64,000 nucleotides of DNA from Acanthosepion esculentum (taxonomy: Eukaryota; Mollusca; Cephalopoda; Sepiida; Sepiidae): positions 94,516,451-94,580,450 of the forward strand of contig OZ038485.1 of the NCBI GenBank assembly GCA_964036315.1, given 5' to 3'. The notes under the pieces were generated by a model. That model had not been told where the DNA came from. It ran no database searches and saw only the letters and a program-made list of their open reading frames with translations. The position numbers and the translations under genes are program-made. This document shows, in pieces, positions 31,115-41,569 of the stretch. Numbering within the stretch: the stretch's first letter is position 1; every line of letters starts with the position of its first letter.

Positions 31115-31870
31115 AACTAAGTCCTGAGTATGACGATAAACTACATCCGGCAGCAAGGCCTCTGATCGGCAGATTGGCGGTTTTAATGAGCTTGAAACCA
31201 CCTCTTAATTATTATTGTCCCCGGGTCCACCTGGCCCGGGCTGGTAGCACCCATTAGGGCCCCAGCTATGACAATATTGAACCAGCAAACAAAACACTAT
31301 GAAAATATAAAAATACATTTTTTATAGTAAAATCATCAACAATATATTTTTATATAAAAAACTACCAACAACCCATATTTATAGTAAAATGACTAACAAT
31401 ACATTTTTAAATCAAAATAACCAGTAATACATTTGATCTGTAACTGAAAGGATACAATTGCGTTCAAATATATTTAGTTGAAGCCATAAAATTGTGTTCA
31501 GATTTCGGCATTAAATAACCCATAGACGTGTTGATATGCCGCTAAACAAAATCAATCATCCAAACAACGAATATAAAAGAACCCTTTCCTGATATTAATC
31601 AATATCCTACAATTCCTTAAATCAAAATGTATTCCAAAATATAACTTTAACAAAACTACAACATAAAACACACATATCACCGCCTCTAGTAATTAAGCTC
31701 ACACAAACGTGTATATGTGCAAAAGCTGAGTATCATCTACCATGTACTCAATTGTGAAAGCAGAATGACATCATATTTGTATCACTTCAAAGTACTCAAG
31801 AAAACAAATCTGCATTAAATGACGCATAAGTATTTGGTATTCCGTTAAACAAATCAAGCAATCAACTTAG
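31115..31870 (+). repeat. Family B dispersed repeat, near full length
   Basis: One unit of the 30-bp GACGATAAACTACATCCGGC segment, then CCTCTTAATTATTATTGTCC, GGCCCGGGCTGGTAGCACCC, four AATACATTTTTA-like 30-bp units, CGGCATTAAATAACCCATAG, and the distal block with AAGCTGAGTATCATCTACCA. No coding capacity. Confidence 0.75.
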
Positions 31871-31949
31871 TGTAACTGAGCCGCTCAAAAAATACTATCA
31901 TAGTAATTATATTCAACTTAACAATGTACTATTTCGAAAAGTGAGAGCT

Positions 31950-32170
31950 TTAAAATCCGAGCTGACTTTTATTTTATTTTTTATTTATTTTTTATTTCCC
32001 TTTTTCCTCTCTTTTTTTCTTTCTTTTCCTTCCTCTCTTTTTTCTTTATTCGTCCCTTTCTGTCATTCTTTTTCTTTTCTTCCTTTTTGATTTCTTTTCT
32101 TTCTTTTTCTTTTTTTTTTTTCTTTTTTTTGCCTTCTTTATTTTCCTTTCTTTCTTTTCCCTTTTTCTAG
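31950..32170. repeat. Pyrimidine-rich (TTTC)n tract
   Basis: About 220 bp of T/C with CTTTCTTTTCCTT motifs. Confidence 0.85.
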
Positions 32171-32989
32171 ACTATTTGAAATCGGGTCTTCTAGGTGACC
32201 CTCATTTAACCGAATGGGAGCAAAATAATAAATAAATAGATAAATATTTTGGGAATAAGTGACAACAAAAACCGACATTGAGTATTTCCGATCATAGATA
32301 TACATTAGCAGTCACAGATGGGATTTTGGATAGTCCCGGTCAGTGTATGATGGGTGAATAACTGACCCTCGAGTAGTTCCGATGCCGCCCGTTCGTGTTG
32401 CCCGCTACGCGTCGTGATTGACGGAGGGTTGGCAGCAGGTAGAACCGAAGAGAAGAGCGGATCAGTTGGTTCGACACGGTACAAGTTGCCTCAAATGTCA
32501 CCTAACTATTCACCCAGACCGAGCTAGTTAAGTCCTGAATAAAAATTTAGATGTATTGAAAACTGGGCTCGAGTCCTCATTTATCATCGAGGCGTTTGTT
32601 CAAATTTTTCGTTTCTTTGTGAGCTTGCAACAGGCTCTTCCCAGGCTTTGCTGCACACCAACGTGAATGAGAATAAAGACACAAGTCGGAGTTAGTCATT
32701 GGTCGCTCAGTGGAAAGCTAGTTGAGGGCCTCGTATGTTCACATATGAGCAGGTTCGAAAATAAGTAAGGTATCAACAATAATTAAACCTCCTATTAATA
32801 CACTGTATATCCTCCTTGGCAACGACATGGGTCAGTTCCCTTATATGCTTACAGGAGTAAATATAGTTGAGACAATAATACGGTATATTGTTCCACACCC
32901 ATTGTATTTGCTGACCCAAAACAAAAACAAAAAAGATGAGTCAGGAAACTAGCAATATCATCATTATCATACAGGAAACATTTGGCATT
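32171..32989. other. Unassigned segment, GC-richer in the middle
   Basis: 32370-32650 has higher GC and an AATAAA at 32538. It could be a solo LTR or a short retroposon, but no terminal repeats or duplications were resolved. Confidence 0.25.
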
Positions 32990-33371
32990 CATCTTTCTTT
33001 TATGATGAAATGGTAAAAATGACCAATTTCATTTATGATGGAATGAACAATGTCGTCTCTTTAATTTATGATGTAATGCACAATATGTCCTCTTTCTTTT
33101 ATGATGGAATTCAAAATACATCTTTCTTCTATGATGGAATGCACAATATGTCATCTTTCTTTTCTGATACAATACTAAATATATTCTATTCCGTTTGCCA
33201 TGGAATGCACAATGGGTACTTATTTTTCTGATGGAATGCACAATATTCCCTCTTTTGTTTGTGATGGAATTTTCAATATATACACTAAAAGTGATTATGC
33301 ACAATATTTCATCTTTCTTTTATGATGGAATGCAAAATTAAACCGTCTTTTTATGATGGTAAAGGTATGCT

Positions 33372-33428
<57 letters not shown>

Positions 33429-33930
33429 ACTTTCAGTTATGAAGTAATGCACAATATATTTTTCTTTATGATGGAATTCAAAATATGTCCTCTTTCTTTT
33501 AGGATTTAATGCACAACGTGTCCTCTTTCTTGTATGATGAAATTCAAAATATGTACTCTTTTTTATGATGGAATTCAAAATATGTCTTCTTTCGTTTATG
33601 ATGGAATGCAAAACGTGTCCTCTTTCTTGTATGGTGGAATTTAAAATATGTCCTCTTTCTTGTATGATGGAATTCAAAATATATCTTCTTTCTTTACTGA
33701 TGGAATGCTAAATATATTCTATTTCGTTTACCATGGAATGCACAATGGGTCCCCTTTTATCTGATGAAATTCACAAGATGTCCTCTTTAGTTTGTGATGG
33801 AATTTTCAGTATGTCCATTCAAAGATATGATGCACATTATTTCATCTTTCTTTTATGATTGAATGTGCAATTGGCCCGCTTTCTTTTATGATGGTAAAGG
33901 TATGTTTTTATATATATCTTGTTTATAGAT
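32990..33930. repeat. Degenerate ~30-bp minisatellite with a ~538-bp higher-order duplication
   Basis: Units of the form TTCTTTTATGATGGAATGCA plus CAATATGTCC repeat throughout. Two blocks share a distinctive series (CCATGGAATGCACAATGGGT at 33198 and 33732; GTTTGTGATGGAATTTTCA at 33257 and 33789; TTATGATGGTAAAGGTATG at 33352 and 33886), giving an offset of about 535 bp. The reading frames on both strands are repeat shadows. Confidence 0.8.
33373..33425. repeat. (AT)n(GT)n microsatellite
   Basis: Located right after the TGGTAAAGGTATG end of the first minisatellite block. Confidence 0.95.
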
Positions 33931-33994
33931 CACAAAATGTATTGTTTTTAATTTTACTATAAATATGTATTTTATATATGTTTAGTTTTTTTTA

Positions 33995-34765
33995 GTTTTT
34001 TGTTTTTTTAAGCGTATCACCCCAAGCAAGGCTGGAGGCCACTATCACGCATGGGGTTACAAAAGGGTTGGAGGAAGAGCAGATAGGAGTGGTAAAGGAG
34101 AGGATGTGGAGAAAGAGAAGGACGGAGGGTCGATCAAGGCAAGGGGGTTACAGAAGATTTGGAGCGAGAGCAGATAGGAATGAAAGATGAAAGGATGTGG
34201 AGAAGGGAAGTGGATAGATCAAGGCAACTGGAGATGACGATTGACGCTACACTTAAACCGTTGGAGATTGTATTTGTCAGGGAAACAGTAATAGGGAAGG
34301 GAGTTCCATCGGCGAGATGTGCGAGACATGAAGCTATTAGAGTAGAAGAGACGTCTACATCTAACAGTTTCAACGGTGAAGGGGTGGGAACGGGATGCCA
34401 GCCTCGTAGGACGTTTAAATTCATGAGGCCTAGGGACAAGCGAAAGCAACTCCTCGGAGCAATTACCGTGAAAGTACTTGTAGAAAAGTCAGAGCGATGC
34501 AACATCGCGTCTGTGAGTGAGCGACTGCAGACGAGATGACAGATCAGGGCCAATTACATTGCATATCCGTCTCTGGATCTTATCAAGAACCCTGAGGCAA
34601 CCAGCAGGGGCCCCAGACCATAAATGGCAGCAATACTCCATGCAAGGGCGAATGGTCGATTTATAGACTTGGAGGATCGATTCCGGGGAGAAAAAATTCC
34701 CGGCTCGGCACAAGGAACCAACTTTTCTTGCGGTGGATGATGCAACTGGGTGTTTCATTTTGCTA
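33995..34765 (-). pseudogene. LINE 3' end with poly(A) tail (third LINE group), 5' truncated
   Basis: On the minus strand translation starts with SLCRAGNFFSPESILQVYKS, then EYCCHLWSGAPAGCLRVLDK, IQRRICNVIGPDLSSRLQSL, and after a frameshift PRPHEFKRPTRLASRSHPFT, SFMSRTSRRWNSLPYYCFPD. This is the C-terminal part of a non-LTR reverse transcriptase. The 3' UTR ends in TGATACGCTTAAAAAA. It is nearly identical to 60060-60780 (plus), so the family was recently active (inference). Confidence 0.85.
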
Positions 34766-34789
34766 TAAAAAGGTATTCTTGCTCATTTT

Positions 34790-34975
34790 ATTACAAAAAT
34801 GTAATGTTGATTATTTTACAGGTCCAATATTTGCCTATGGCTAGAACCCTAACAGATGCTACCACCCCGGGTCAGGTTGAACGTGGGAACAACAGCAGTT
34901 AAGCTGTGTTTCCACGCTCCGCAAACCTCTAATCTCACGATCGGAGGCCTAGATACAAAACTGACAAAGTGTTCC
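34790..34975 (-). repeat. Family B fragment
   Basis: AGGTCCAATATTTGCC, GGCTAGAACCCTAACAGATG, CACCCCGGGTCAGG and CCGCAAACCTCTAATCTCAC correspond to the B body on the minus strand. Confidence 0.65.
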
Positions 34976-35394
34976 ATTTCACTGGAGCAGACATTAGACA
35001 CATGAGAGCGTTATCGCCTCCTCTGTCTTTCTTTCTTTATTTTTCTCGCTGAAACCAAACAGCGTCTCTGATATATCTTTCCCGTGTCTTTTCTTGCAGT
35101 CAAAATGGAATAGTTCATTATTTATCAGCTACTAAGTAGGGCTTAAAGTACCTAATAACTAACTTACTAAGGAACTAAAGAACTAGTAGAATTATAATAT
35201 GATGATTATAGTTTCGATACGAGGTCTTTAAAAAAAAAAAAGGTATCGGGTCTGTTGCTAAGGTAAATGAGCTAAAGTAAGCAGAGTCAATCCGCTTGGT
35301 ACAGATTGACTTTGAACGCTGTCGCGCATACACACAGAGTTATAACGTTCTCGCTTCCTTCTGCTGTCTATAGCTGTGCTCTGAAGGAAAGTGT

Positions 35395-35560
35395 GTAAAG
35401 TGTGGTCATCTTACCACACTACAGAGGGTCCATCAGTGACGATGGCTTGTGCAGCATTTGTTGGCCAAGGGCAAAATTCCACATGTCCGGCAACAGCCAT
35501 ATTCCCCAGATCTCACCTCTTGCGACTGTTTCCTCTTTTCAAAAATCAAATTCTACTATT
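35395..35560 (+). pseudogene. Mariner transposase C-terminal fragment
   Basis: Around 35447-35545 one frame reads AFVGQGQN.. and the adjacent frame LLAKGKIPHVRQQPYSPDLT followed by SCDCFLF. YSPDLxxCDxFLF is the signature around the third catalytic acidic residue of mariner transposases. It is cut off by the LINE tail at about 35565. Confidence 0.65.
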
Positions 35561-35564
35561 TTTT

Positions 35565-35815
35565 CTTTTTTTTTTTTTTTTTTTTTTTTTAAGCGTATCA
35601 CCCCAAGCAAGGCTGGAGTCCACTTATCACGCAAGGGGTTATAGAAGGGTTGGAGGAAGAGCAGATAGGAGTGGTAAAGGAGAGGATGTGGAGAAAGAGA
35701 AAGACAGTGGGTCGATCAAGGCGAGGGGGTTACAGAAGATTTGGAGCGAGAGCAGATAGGAATGAAAGATGAGAGGATGTGGAGAAGGGAAGTGGATAGA
35801 TCAAGGCACTTGAAA
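35565..35815 (-). mobile_element. LINE 3' UTR with poly(A) tail, severely 5' truncated
   Basis: Begins with a T-run (poly-A on the minus strand) and AAGCGTATCACCCCAAGCAA, identical to the tail of the copy at 33995. Contains the two imperfect tandem copies of a GGTTACAGAAG...AGCAGATAGG segment. Only about 250 bp are present. Confidence 0.85.
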
Positions 35816-36900
35816 GGAACAATATTTTAAGACGTCGATGAAATCCAAGTTAATGCGACGAAGTAGCTGCTCGCTACCGCCCCAAAAGGAGTTCCAGGGA
35901 TATTTCTATCGATGGAAACAACATTGGAAAAAAGAAGGGGGACTACTTCGAAGGAGATTAAATGCTGGATTGATATGTATTGTCGTCCTTTTTAATCACA
36001 CGTAAAAAAAAAAGAAGCTTCAGTTTAAACTGACACCAGTAGGATATAGGATAAAAGGACACCATCTTTTTTGTCCTAATGCATTGTGCCCATTTAGCAT
36101 AAATTTAAAATTCGTATTTTCTTGGTTTCAGATGAAATTTTCAAACACGTTTCAGTGAGATTTTCCCTTTTCCAAATTACAGGTTATAGTTACGATCTAA
36201 GGATAAAAGGGCATCAGTTAAAACTGACGCCAGCGAGAGTTAAGTTAAACAAAGATTTCACTTACCATGAGAACACAGTAAATTACCGATCCCAAGAGAC
36301 GCAGACCCTTACTGAATCGAAGCTCCAGATACTGAAAAAAAAGAAATCGTAAATTATATAACATCAGACATTGTTATTGAAGTTTTCAAATTTCAACTGA
36401 GACAGCTACTGTTCAAACTGTTTAGAAGCATGAAGTGATCATTATATGTTGATATGATCATTACAAATGAATAAGATATTGAAAATTGTTACTGAAGTTA
36501 TCAAAATTCAGCTGACGCATGGACTGATGTTGATATGATCGTTACAAATGAACAAGATATTCAAATTTGATCATTATATATTTGATCATTGATATGATCA
36601 TTATAAATGAACAGGATATTCAACATTTTTATCGAAACTTTCAAATTTCAGTTGAGACAGCTTCTGTTCAAATCTCTTAAAGACATGAATTGATCGCCAT
36701 ATGTTGATATGATCAATATAGACTGAAAAAATAGCGAACATTTTAGCGACAAAAAATTTCAATCATTTTTCAGCTGAAGTCGCTGGATGAAGGCATAACC
36801 CCTTTTCTCCCAGCTTTCTGTCCCATCACCAGATCCCAACAAAACGGTTTTTAATACTTTATCTCTTCAGAGCGTACGTTCTTCAGATTAATTTTTATTC
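35816..36900. repeat. Unassigned AT-rich stretch with degenerate tandem repeats
   Basis: GTTGATATGATCATTACAAA and close variants recur at 36449, 36530, 36592 and 36702, with GACAGCT.CTGTTCAAA at 36400 and 36657. Earlier, GGATAAAAGGxCA occurs at 36049 and 36202. No gene recognised. Confidence 0.45.
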
Positions 36901-37415
36901 TCTGTGAATTGCGTTGGTTTTTAATTCAGAATTGTTCATATTCTAGACTAGCTGTCATCCAGAGAGAAAAAAAATTCATGCCTTTCCCAAAAGAACACAA
37001 CAGACTAGGCCAGAATGGGAATTCGGCTAACCAACCTACTTTACGTGACGACAACCTGTACGCTACCCGAACATTCAATCTCTTGTGTGTTCGGACCACG
37101 ATTCAGCGTTGGTGAGTGGGTATAAAACATTTTCTTGCTCCAATTCTCTTGCAAAGCAAAATTGTCCATTTGTAATCTGACAAATGACCAATTTTGCAAC
37201 TTTTCCTGTTGTGACCTCTTGATCCATTAGCGGTTTTGGGCTTTGAACCGTTTTATCTTAGAAATGATTAAATATATCTTACTGGAATTGTCCGAGGTCT
37301 TTATAACAGTATTAGACTCTACTTTGAGCAATAAGAATCTATTATTACTCTCCAAGCTTAATAGAAGAATCGTGATAGAATTGATCCTAAACAAAAATGG
37401 TATGTTCATCATTAA

Positions 37416-37880
37416 TTAATCATAGCTAAGGTTCGGAAGCTCATGAGGGAGTGAAATAAAGTTCAAATATATATTTATTATTCCATGATCATTTTTCAAC
37501 ATATTCAAGATGATCTTCGCCCTCTCTAACCTTCTAACTTTCTGTCCTGGAATAAAAAGGTGCTTCACATGTTTCACCAAGTCTTTTTGCACTGCTCTTT
37601 GGACTGTCATAGGTGAAACTCCTCGCTCACGTACCAAACGTCTTATGGATTGAGTTGGATATTTTCTAATTAATCTTTTTAGCTCTAAGTTGAAATGATA
37701 AACCCTCTTCCTGCTGTGACCTCCTGATCCAGTTTTCCTCTCTACTGTTCTCTCTTTTTTAAAACTTATTCACCGTTCTCTTGATGGTTCTTGAGTAGAC
37801 TTTGAAGATGGAAGCCAGAGTATGAATGTTGATACAATTAATGAAGGTCTGAATGATCTTTTTCCTCTCACCATTGCTCA
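37416..37880 (-). pseudogene. Tc1/mariner-like transposase N-terminal (HTH) fragment
   Basis: On the minus strand from 37880 the text reads MSNGERKKIIQTFINCINIH, then, after stops, LIRKYPTQSIRRLVRERGVS, PMTVQRAVQKDLVKH and RRLERAKIILNMLKN. This is the paired helix-turn-helix DNA-binding region of Tc1/mariner enzymes and the linker before the catalytic domain, which is missing. Several in-frame stops. Confidence 0.65.
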
Positions 37881-37936
37881 TTTGGGACGATAGTGGGGCT
37901 GATACAAAACAATTTAGGTTATCAAGCAAACATCAT

Positions 37937-38253
37937 ACCTAACTGTCCGGGTTTCAATTCTCGGTAGTGGATAATTATCAAATGCTCCTAATAATTTCTA
38001 TCATTTATATATCATTGCTTGAACCGGCTTCTAATGCTCAAGTTTGAGAGGCTTGGTGATAGTAGTCGTGGCTCCGGGGGCACCGTCCTATGGTTAGAGA
38101 GAATCTCAGTTGAGTTCCACCACGGAATTTGTGAGCGAGCGGCGCTATATTGAGTCTGATTTGCTACCTCTTCGTCACCGAGGCCCGTTGAACAGTTGGT
38201 ATGACGTTTGCTGGATAACCTAACTGTCCGGGTTTCAATTCTCGGTAGTGGAT
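37937..38253 (+). repeat. 36-bp direct repeat, 281-bp period, ending at a hammerhead motif
   Basis: ACCTAACTGTCCGGGTTTCA followed by ATTCTCGGTAGTGGAT occurs at 37937-37972 and 38218-38253. The second copy leads straight into the hammerhead at 38256; the first is followed by unrelated sequence. The spacing of about 280 bp fits the monomer size of ribozyme-bearing retroelements (retrozymes) or of a satellite, but only one ribozyme is present. Confidence 0.7.
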
Positions 38254-38255
38254 GC

Positions 38256-38302
38256 GCACTGCTGATGAGTCCCAAATATAGGACGAAACGGCCGTCTAGT
38301 GC
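38256..38302 (+). ncRNA. Type I hammerhead ribozyme motif
   Basis: All invariant core elements are in order: stem I strand GCACTG (38256-38261), CTGATGA (38262-38268), stem II GTCC-CAAATATA-GGAC (38269-38284), GAAAC (38285-38289), a short stem III over CGGCCG, the cleavage triplet GTC (38294-38296), and the stem I partner TAGTGC (38297-38302). GCACTG and TAGTGC form six pairs. The core and stem II closely match the classic Schistosoma-type hammerhead (GTCCCAAATA..GGAC). Predicted cleavage follows C38296. The short stem III suggests that it works best as a dimer or in a multimeric transcript, as known for minimal type I hammerheads in retroelements. Confidence 0.85.
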
Positions 38303-38511
38303 TTTCGGCATTCTGTTGAGGTTTCAGGCTCGATGAATTACTTAATTATATATATATATATAGTGAAATACATAGGTTTCATACATTGGCCCACATTATC
38401 AGTGATGATCATTAGGGGTTTCGGGGATTTCAAGATCATACCACTCTCCACCATGACCCAGCCGATACTGATCGGGTATCGAATTGTCAGCTACAACTTT
38501 CATTATTTTTA

Positions 38512-38514
<3 letters not shown>

Positions 38515-38560
<46 letters not shown>

Positions 38561-38725
38561 AAGCGCGAGAGAGAGAGAAATAGATCCTACATATACCACC
38601 CAGAAATACCTCCCACATAATGTTAAGTCATTAGTTAGATGAAGACACCCCAGCCACTAATGTCTAACCATTATAAAGGAGGTATTTCTTGGAGTTATAT
38701 GTGGTAGGTATTGCTGACACACCCT

Positions 38726-38812
<87 letters not shown>
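38515..38812. repeat. Large inverted repeat with mirrored microsatellites
   Basis: TATATATATA-(GA)n at 38515-38578 is mirrored by (CT)n-TATATATATA at 38737-38800. Inside, CCTACATATACCACCCAGAA (38586) is mirrored by ATATGTGGTAGG ending 38708, and GAAATACCTCC by GGAGGTATTTC. The centre (38620-38680) is unpaired. A related fragment, GGGAGGTATATGCGGTAG, is at 39950. Confidence 0.75.
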
Positions 38813-38813
<1 letters not shown>

Positions 38814-38908
38814 ATATAAAACCATTTGGTAATTGATAGGGATAATTCAAAGAAGGACATTAACCCAAAGAGAGCTCAATGTAAGTATCACAGTGATATA
38901 ATAATAAG

Positions 38909-39026
38909 TCAAGAAATCCTTCAAAATCCAGCTCGGTTAAAATTTATTTCATGAATATGAGGAGTATTGAAATATATTCAAGAAATAGATTATAACCGAG
39001 ATGGATTTTTAAGGATTTCTTGAATA
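38909..39026. repeat. Foldback element, about 31-bp arms
   Basis: TCAAGAAATCCTTCAAAATC at 38912 and its near-complement GGATTTTTAAGGATTTCTTGA ending 39025 frame a 55-bp centre. A (CA)n(AT)n microsatellite begins immediately after. Confidence 0.75.
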
Positions 39027-39042
39027 CACACACACACACACG

Positions 39043-39120
<78 letters not shown>
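39027..39120. repeat. (CA)n(AT)n(AAT)n compound microsatellite
   Basis: Three motif types in succession. Confidence 0.95.
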
Positions 39121-39129
39121 AGATAATAA

Positions 39130-39415
39130 AATAAACGTAATTTGAAATATATTTTTGGGGTGTGTTTTATTGTTAACAGTTACAAAATTTCAGGAAAACA
39201 ACTGGGACATTCCCCTTGTTATTCGATCATTAAGTCCATGCCACTTTGACTTATAAAACACTTACAACAATAAAATTCTTAGAATTGCCATATTAGTAAT
39301 TTCAAAAACGCTCTCACTTAAATTTTCAAAATTCACCCTTATCGTTGCGACTGCATGCTCCACAATTTTGTAACTGTTAACAATAACACACTTAAAAAAA
39401 CATATTTCGACTTGC
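39130..39415. mobile_element. MITE-like element with ~50-bp terminal inverted repeats
   Basis: GTGTTTTATTGTTAACAGTT followed by ACAAAATT on the left (39163-39190) is mirrored by AATTTTGTAACTGTTAACAA followed by TAACACAC on the right (39363-39390), and the flanking TTTGAAATATATTTTT by AAACATATTTCGA. No open frame. Confidence 0.75.
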
Positions 39416-39679
39416 ATTATAATTTATTTTCGTCACGGATGTTACCTGATTTTTACCTAAAAAGAAAAATAATATCCATGCCCGATTATGATTGATAGGA
39501 TGGCCTATCGAAAGTACTAGAATATTTATGGAACATACGGAACATCTAAAACCAAGGATCGCATCATTCAACGAGTGGTTAGTGGGGTAATACTTTTTAA
39601 ATTTGTTAGCGAAGTGAATTCGCCATTTATTACATTAACCATACTAATTTATTCTTTGTATGACTGCTTCATTGTAATA

Positions 39680-39901
<222 letters not shown>

Positions 39902-39982
39902 CGTTAGTGGTAATGGTGCCTTCATATAAACTAACGGCCAGCCATTAGGTGGGAGGTATATGCGGTAGTTATTTCTGCCGCA

Positions 39983-39985
<3 letters not shown>

Positions 39986-40039
<54 letters not shown>
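39986..40039. repeat. (AT)n microsatellite
   Basis: About 54 bp. Confidence 0.95.
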
Positions 40040-40042
<3 letters not shown>

Positions 40043-40149
40043 GCAATGAGAAAGACCAGTAAGATTTATAATTCGGTGTTCTAATATTTTTTTTTAAAAC
40101 ATTGCTCAATACAACTCTGCATAGCATAAATATTATAAATGTACTAAAT

Positions 40150-40410
40150 TAAAAATATAGTTCCATGGCTGCACAGGAATTACAATGTTTCAAAAACAGA
40201 AACTAAAAACTTCAAATTTAATCATAGAATTAAATTAAAATCCCTAGTACTGTTTCATTTTCAACCAAATTTTGGAACCAAATTTTTTAAATTCGCTAGA
40301 AAATGGAACAATACCAGGGATTTTAATTTAATTCTATGATTAAATTTGAAGTTTTTAGTTTCTGTTTTTGAAACATGGTAATTCTTGTATAGCGATGGAA
40401 CGATATTTTA
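40150..40410. mobile_element. Foldback element, about 90-bp arms
   Basis: GTTTCAAAAACAGAAACTAA through TTAATTTAATCCC-type sequence (40180-40250) is mirrored by GGGATTTTAATTTAATTC through TTCTGTTTTTGAAAC (40318-40376), with the pairing extending outward (GGAATTACAAT / TGGTAATTCTTG). The loop is about 65 bp and itself partly symmetrical. Confidence 0.85.
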
Positions 40411-40424
40411 AATTTTATAAATCC

Positions 40425-40505
<81 letters not shown>

Positions 40506-40520
40506 TAGATAGATAGATAG
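40425..40520. repeat. (CA)n(AT)n(GATA)n compound microsatellite
   Basis: CA run to 40453, AT run to 40502, five GATA units. Confidence 0.95.
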
Positions 40521-40590
40521 ACAAACCATCAGGAGGTTGATAGTAAGTAAAATGAACAATACACTATGACTACAAAAAAACGAAAAGAAA

Positions 40591-40592
<2 letters not shown>

Positions 40593-40628
<36 letters not shown>
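40593..40628. repeat. (AT)n microsatellite
   Basis: About 36 bp. Confidence 0.9.
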
Positions 40629-40631
<3 letters not shown>

Positions 40632-40643
40632 GTATACAATAAA

Positions 40644-40963
40644 ATCCCAAATAACCTTATATGGAGAATAGACCTATTTCAACCGATGAAAACTTCGTCA
40701 GTCCTATTCAATACCAGTATACAAAATGAATTCGTATCGGAATTAGGAATTTAACTGTGACAGCTGTCGAAAAATTAATTCTTAATTAATAATTTTCGTC
40801 GGTTGAGACAGGCCTATTCACCATATGAGGTAATTTGAGATTTCATTGAGTACTAATTATTTGCTCTATATAATAAATACATTGAGCTCTTTTTGTGGAT
40901 CAGTTTTAATATTTTATATTACTAGGATCCACTTGGATTATACACCGACGGATTTATTACCAT

Positions 40964-40968
<5 letters not shown>
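40644..40968. mobile_element. Foldback plus tail element ending in (AT)n
   Basis: AAATCCCAAATAACCTTATA (40642) is mirrored by TATGAGGTAATTTGAGATTT (40825-40844), and GACCTATTTCAACCGATGAA by TCGTCGGTTGAGACAGGCC. The minus strand reads CTGACGA (40701-40695), a spacer and GGTTGAAATAG, again hammerhead-like in order. The tail with GGATCCACTTGGATTATACA, CCGACGGATT and CATTACTATATATA recurs at 62555-62605, so the AT run is part of the element end. Confidence 0.65.

Positions 40969-41029
<61 letters not shown>
40969..41029. repeat. (AT)n microsatellite
   Basis: About 60 bp, forming the end of the preceding element. Confidence 0.95.
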
Positions 41030-41032
<3 letters not shown>

Positions 41033-41569
41033 CTTAGACGTTATTTTTAGTATGAATCCTCTATTCGGCTATTTCAAAAAGTGTGGTTGGTTCTGCACAA
41101 GCCTTCCGCACTATAATGAAATCAGAGGTGCAGATAGTTTGGCTGTCGATTCTACCTGAGCTGTTGTGCCCGACGTCAGAGTCCAGATTAAATAGATGCA
41201 TATTCTTTCTGGTCTGTGACCGTGAACCACATGAGTAACAAAGATTTACTAATTAACATTAAATACATACAGCATTAACTTCGCAGTGAAACAAAGGGAA
41301 ATCCATTAAATTAGAGAGCGATTCAATTAGCAGAATTCAAGGTTACTGAATTCATTATAAACAATACAGTTTTTAAATGTACAATGTCTCTCTGCTAAAC
41401 CTGTTGCAGTTCGTGACACAGACACAGCAACCATTCTGCTTCCATGACTTGATTAAGTACTTTACTATATTCGATAGCATATAACTTATAAAAACATAAT
41501 AATTCTTATATGATATAGAACTCATTATTCCAAAAAACGAAAAACGGCTAAATGTTTAAGGGTTCTCTC
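41030..41569. other. Unassigned spacer
   Basis: No recognised gene. Confidence 0.3.

Noticed and set aside
32270..32650. Possible solo LTR
   Set aside because: It has GC-richer composition and AATAAA, but no TG...CA termini with a flanking duplication could be fixed.
38012..38311. 99-codon minus-strand frame across the hammerhead region
   Set aside because: No family resemblance, and it lies antisense to the structured ribozyme and its direct repeat.
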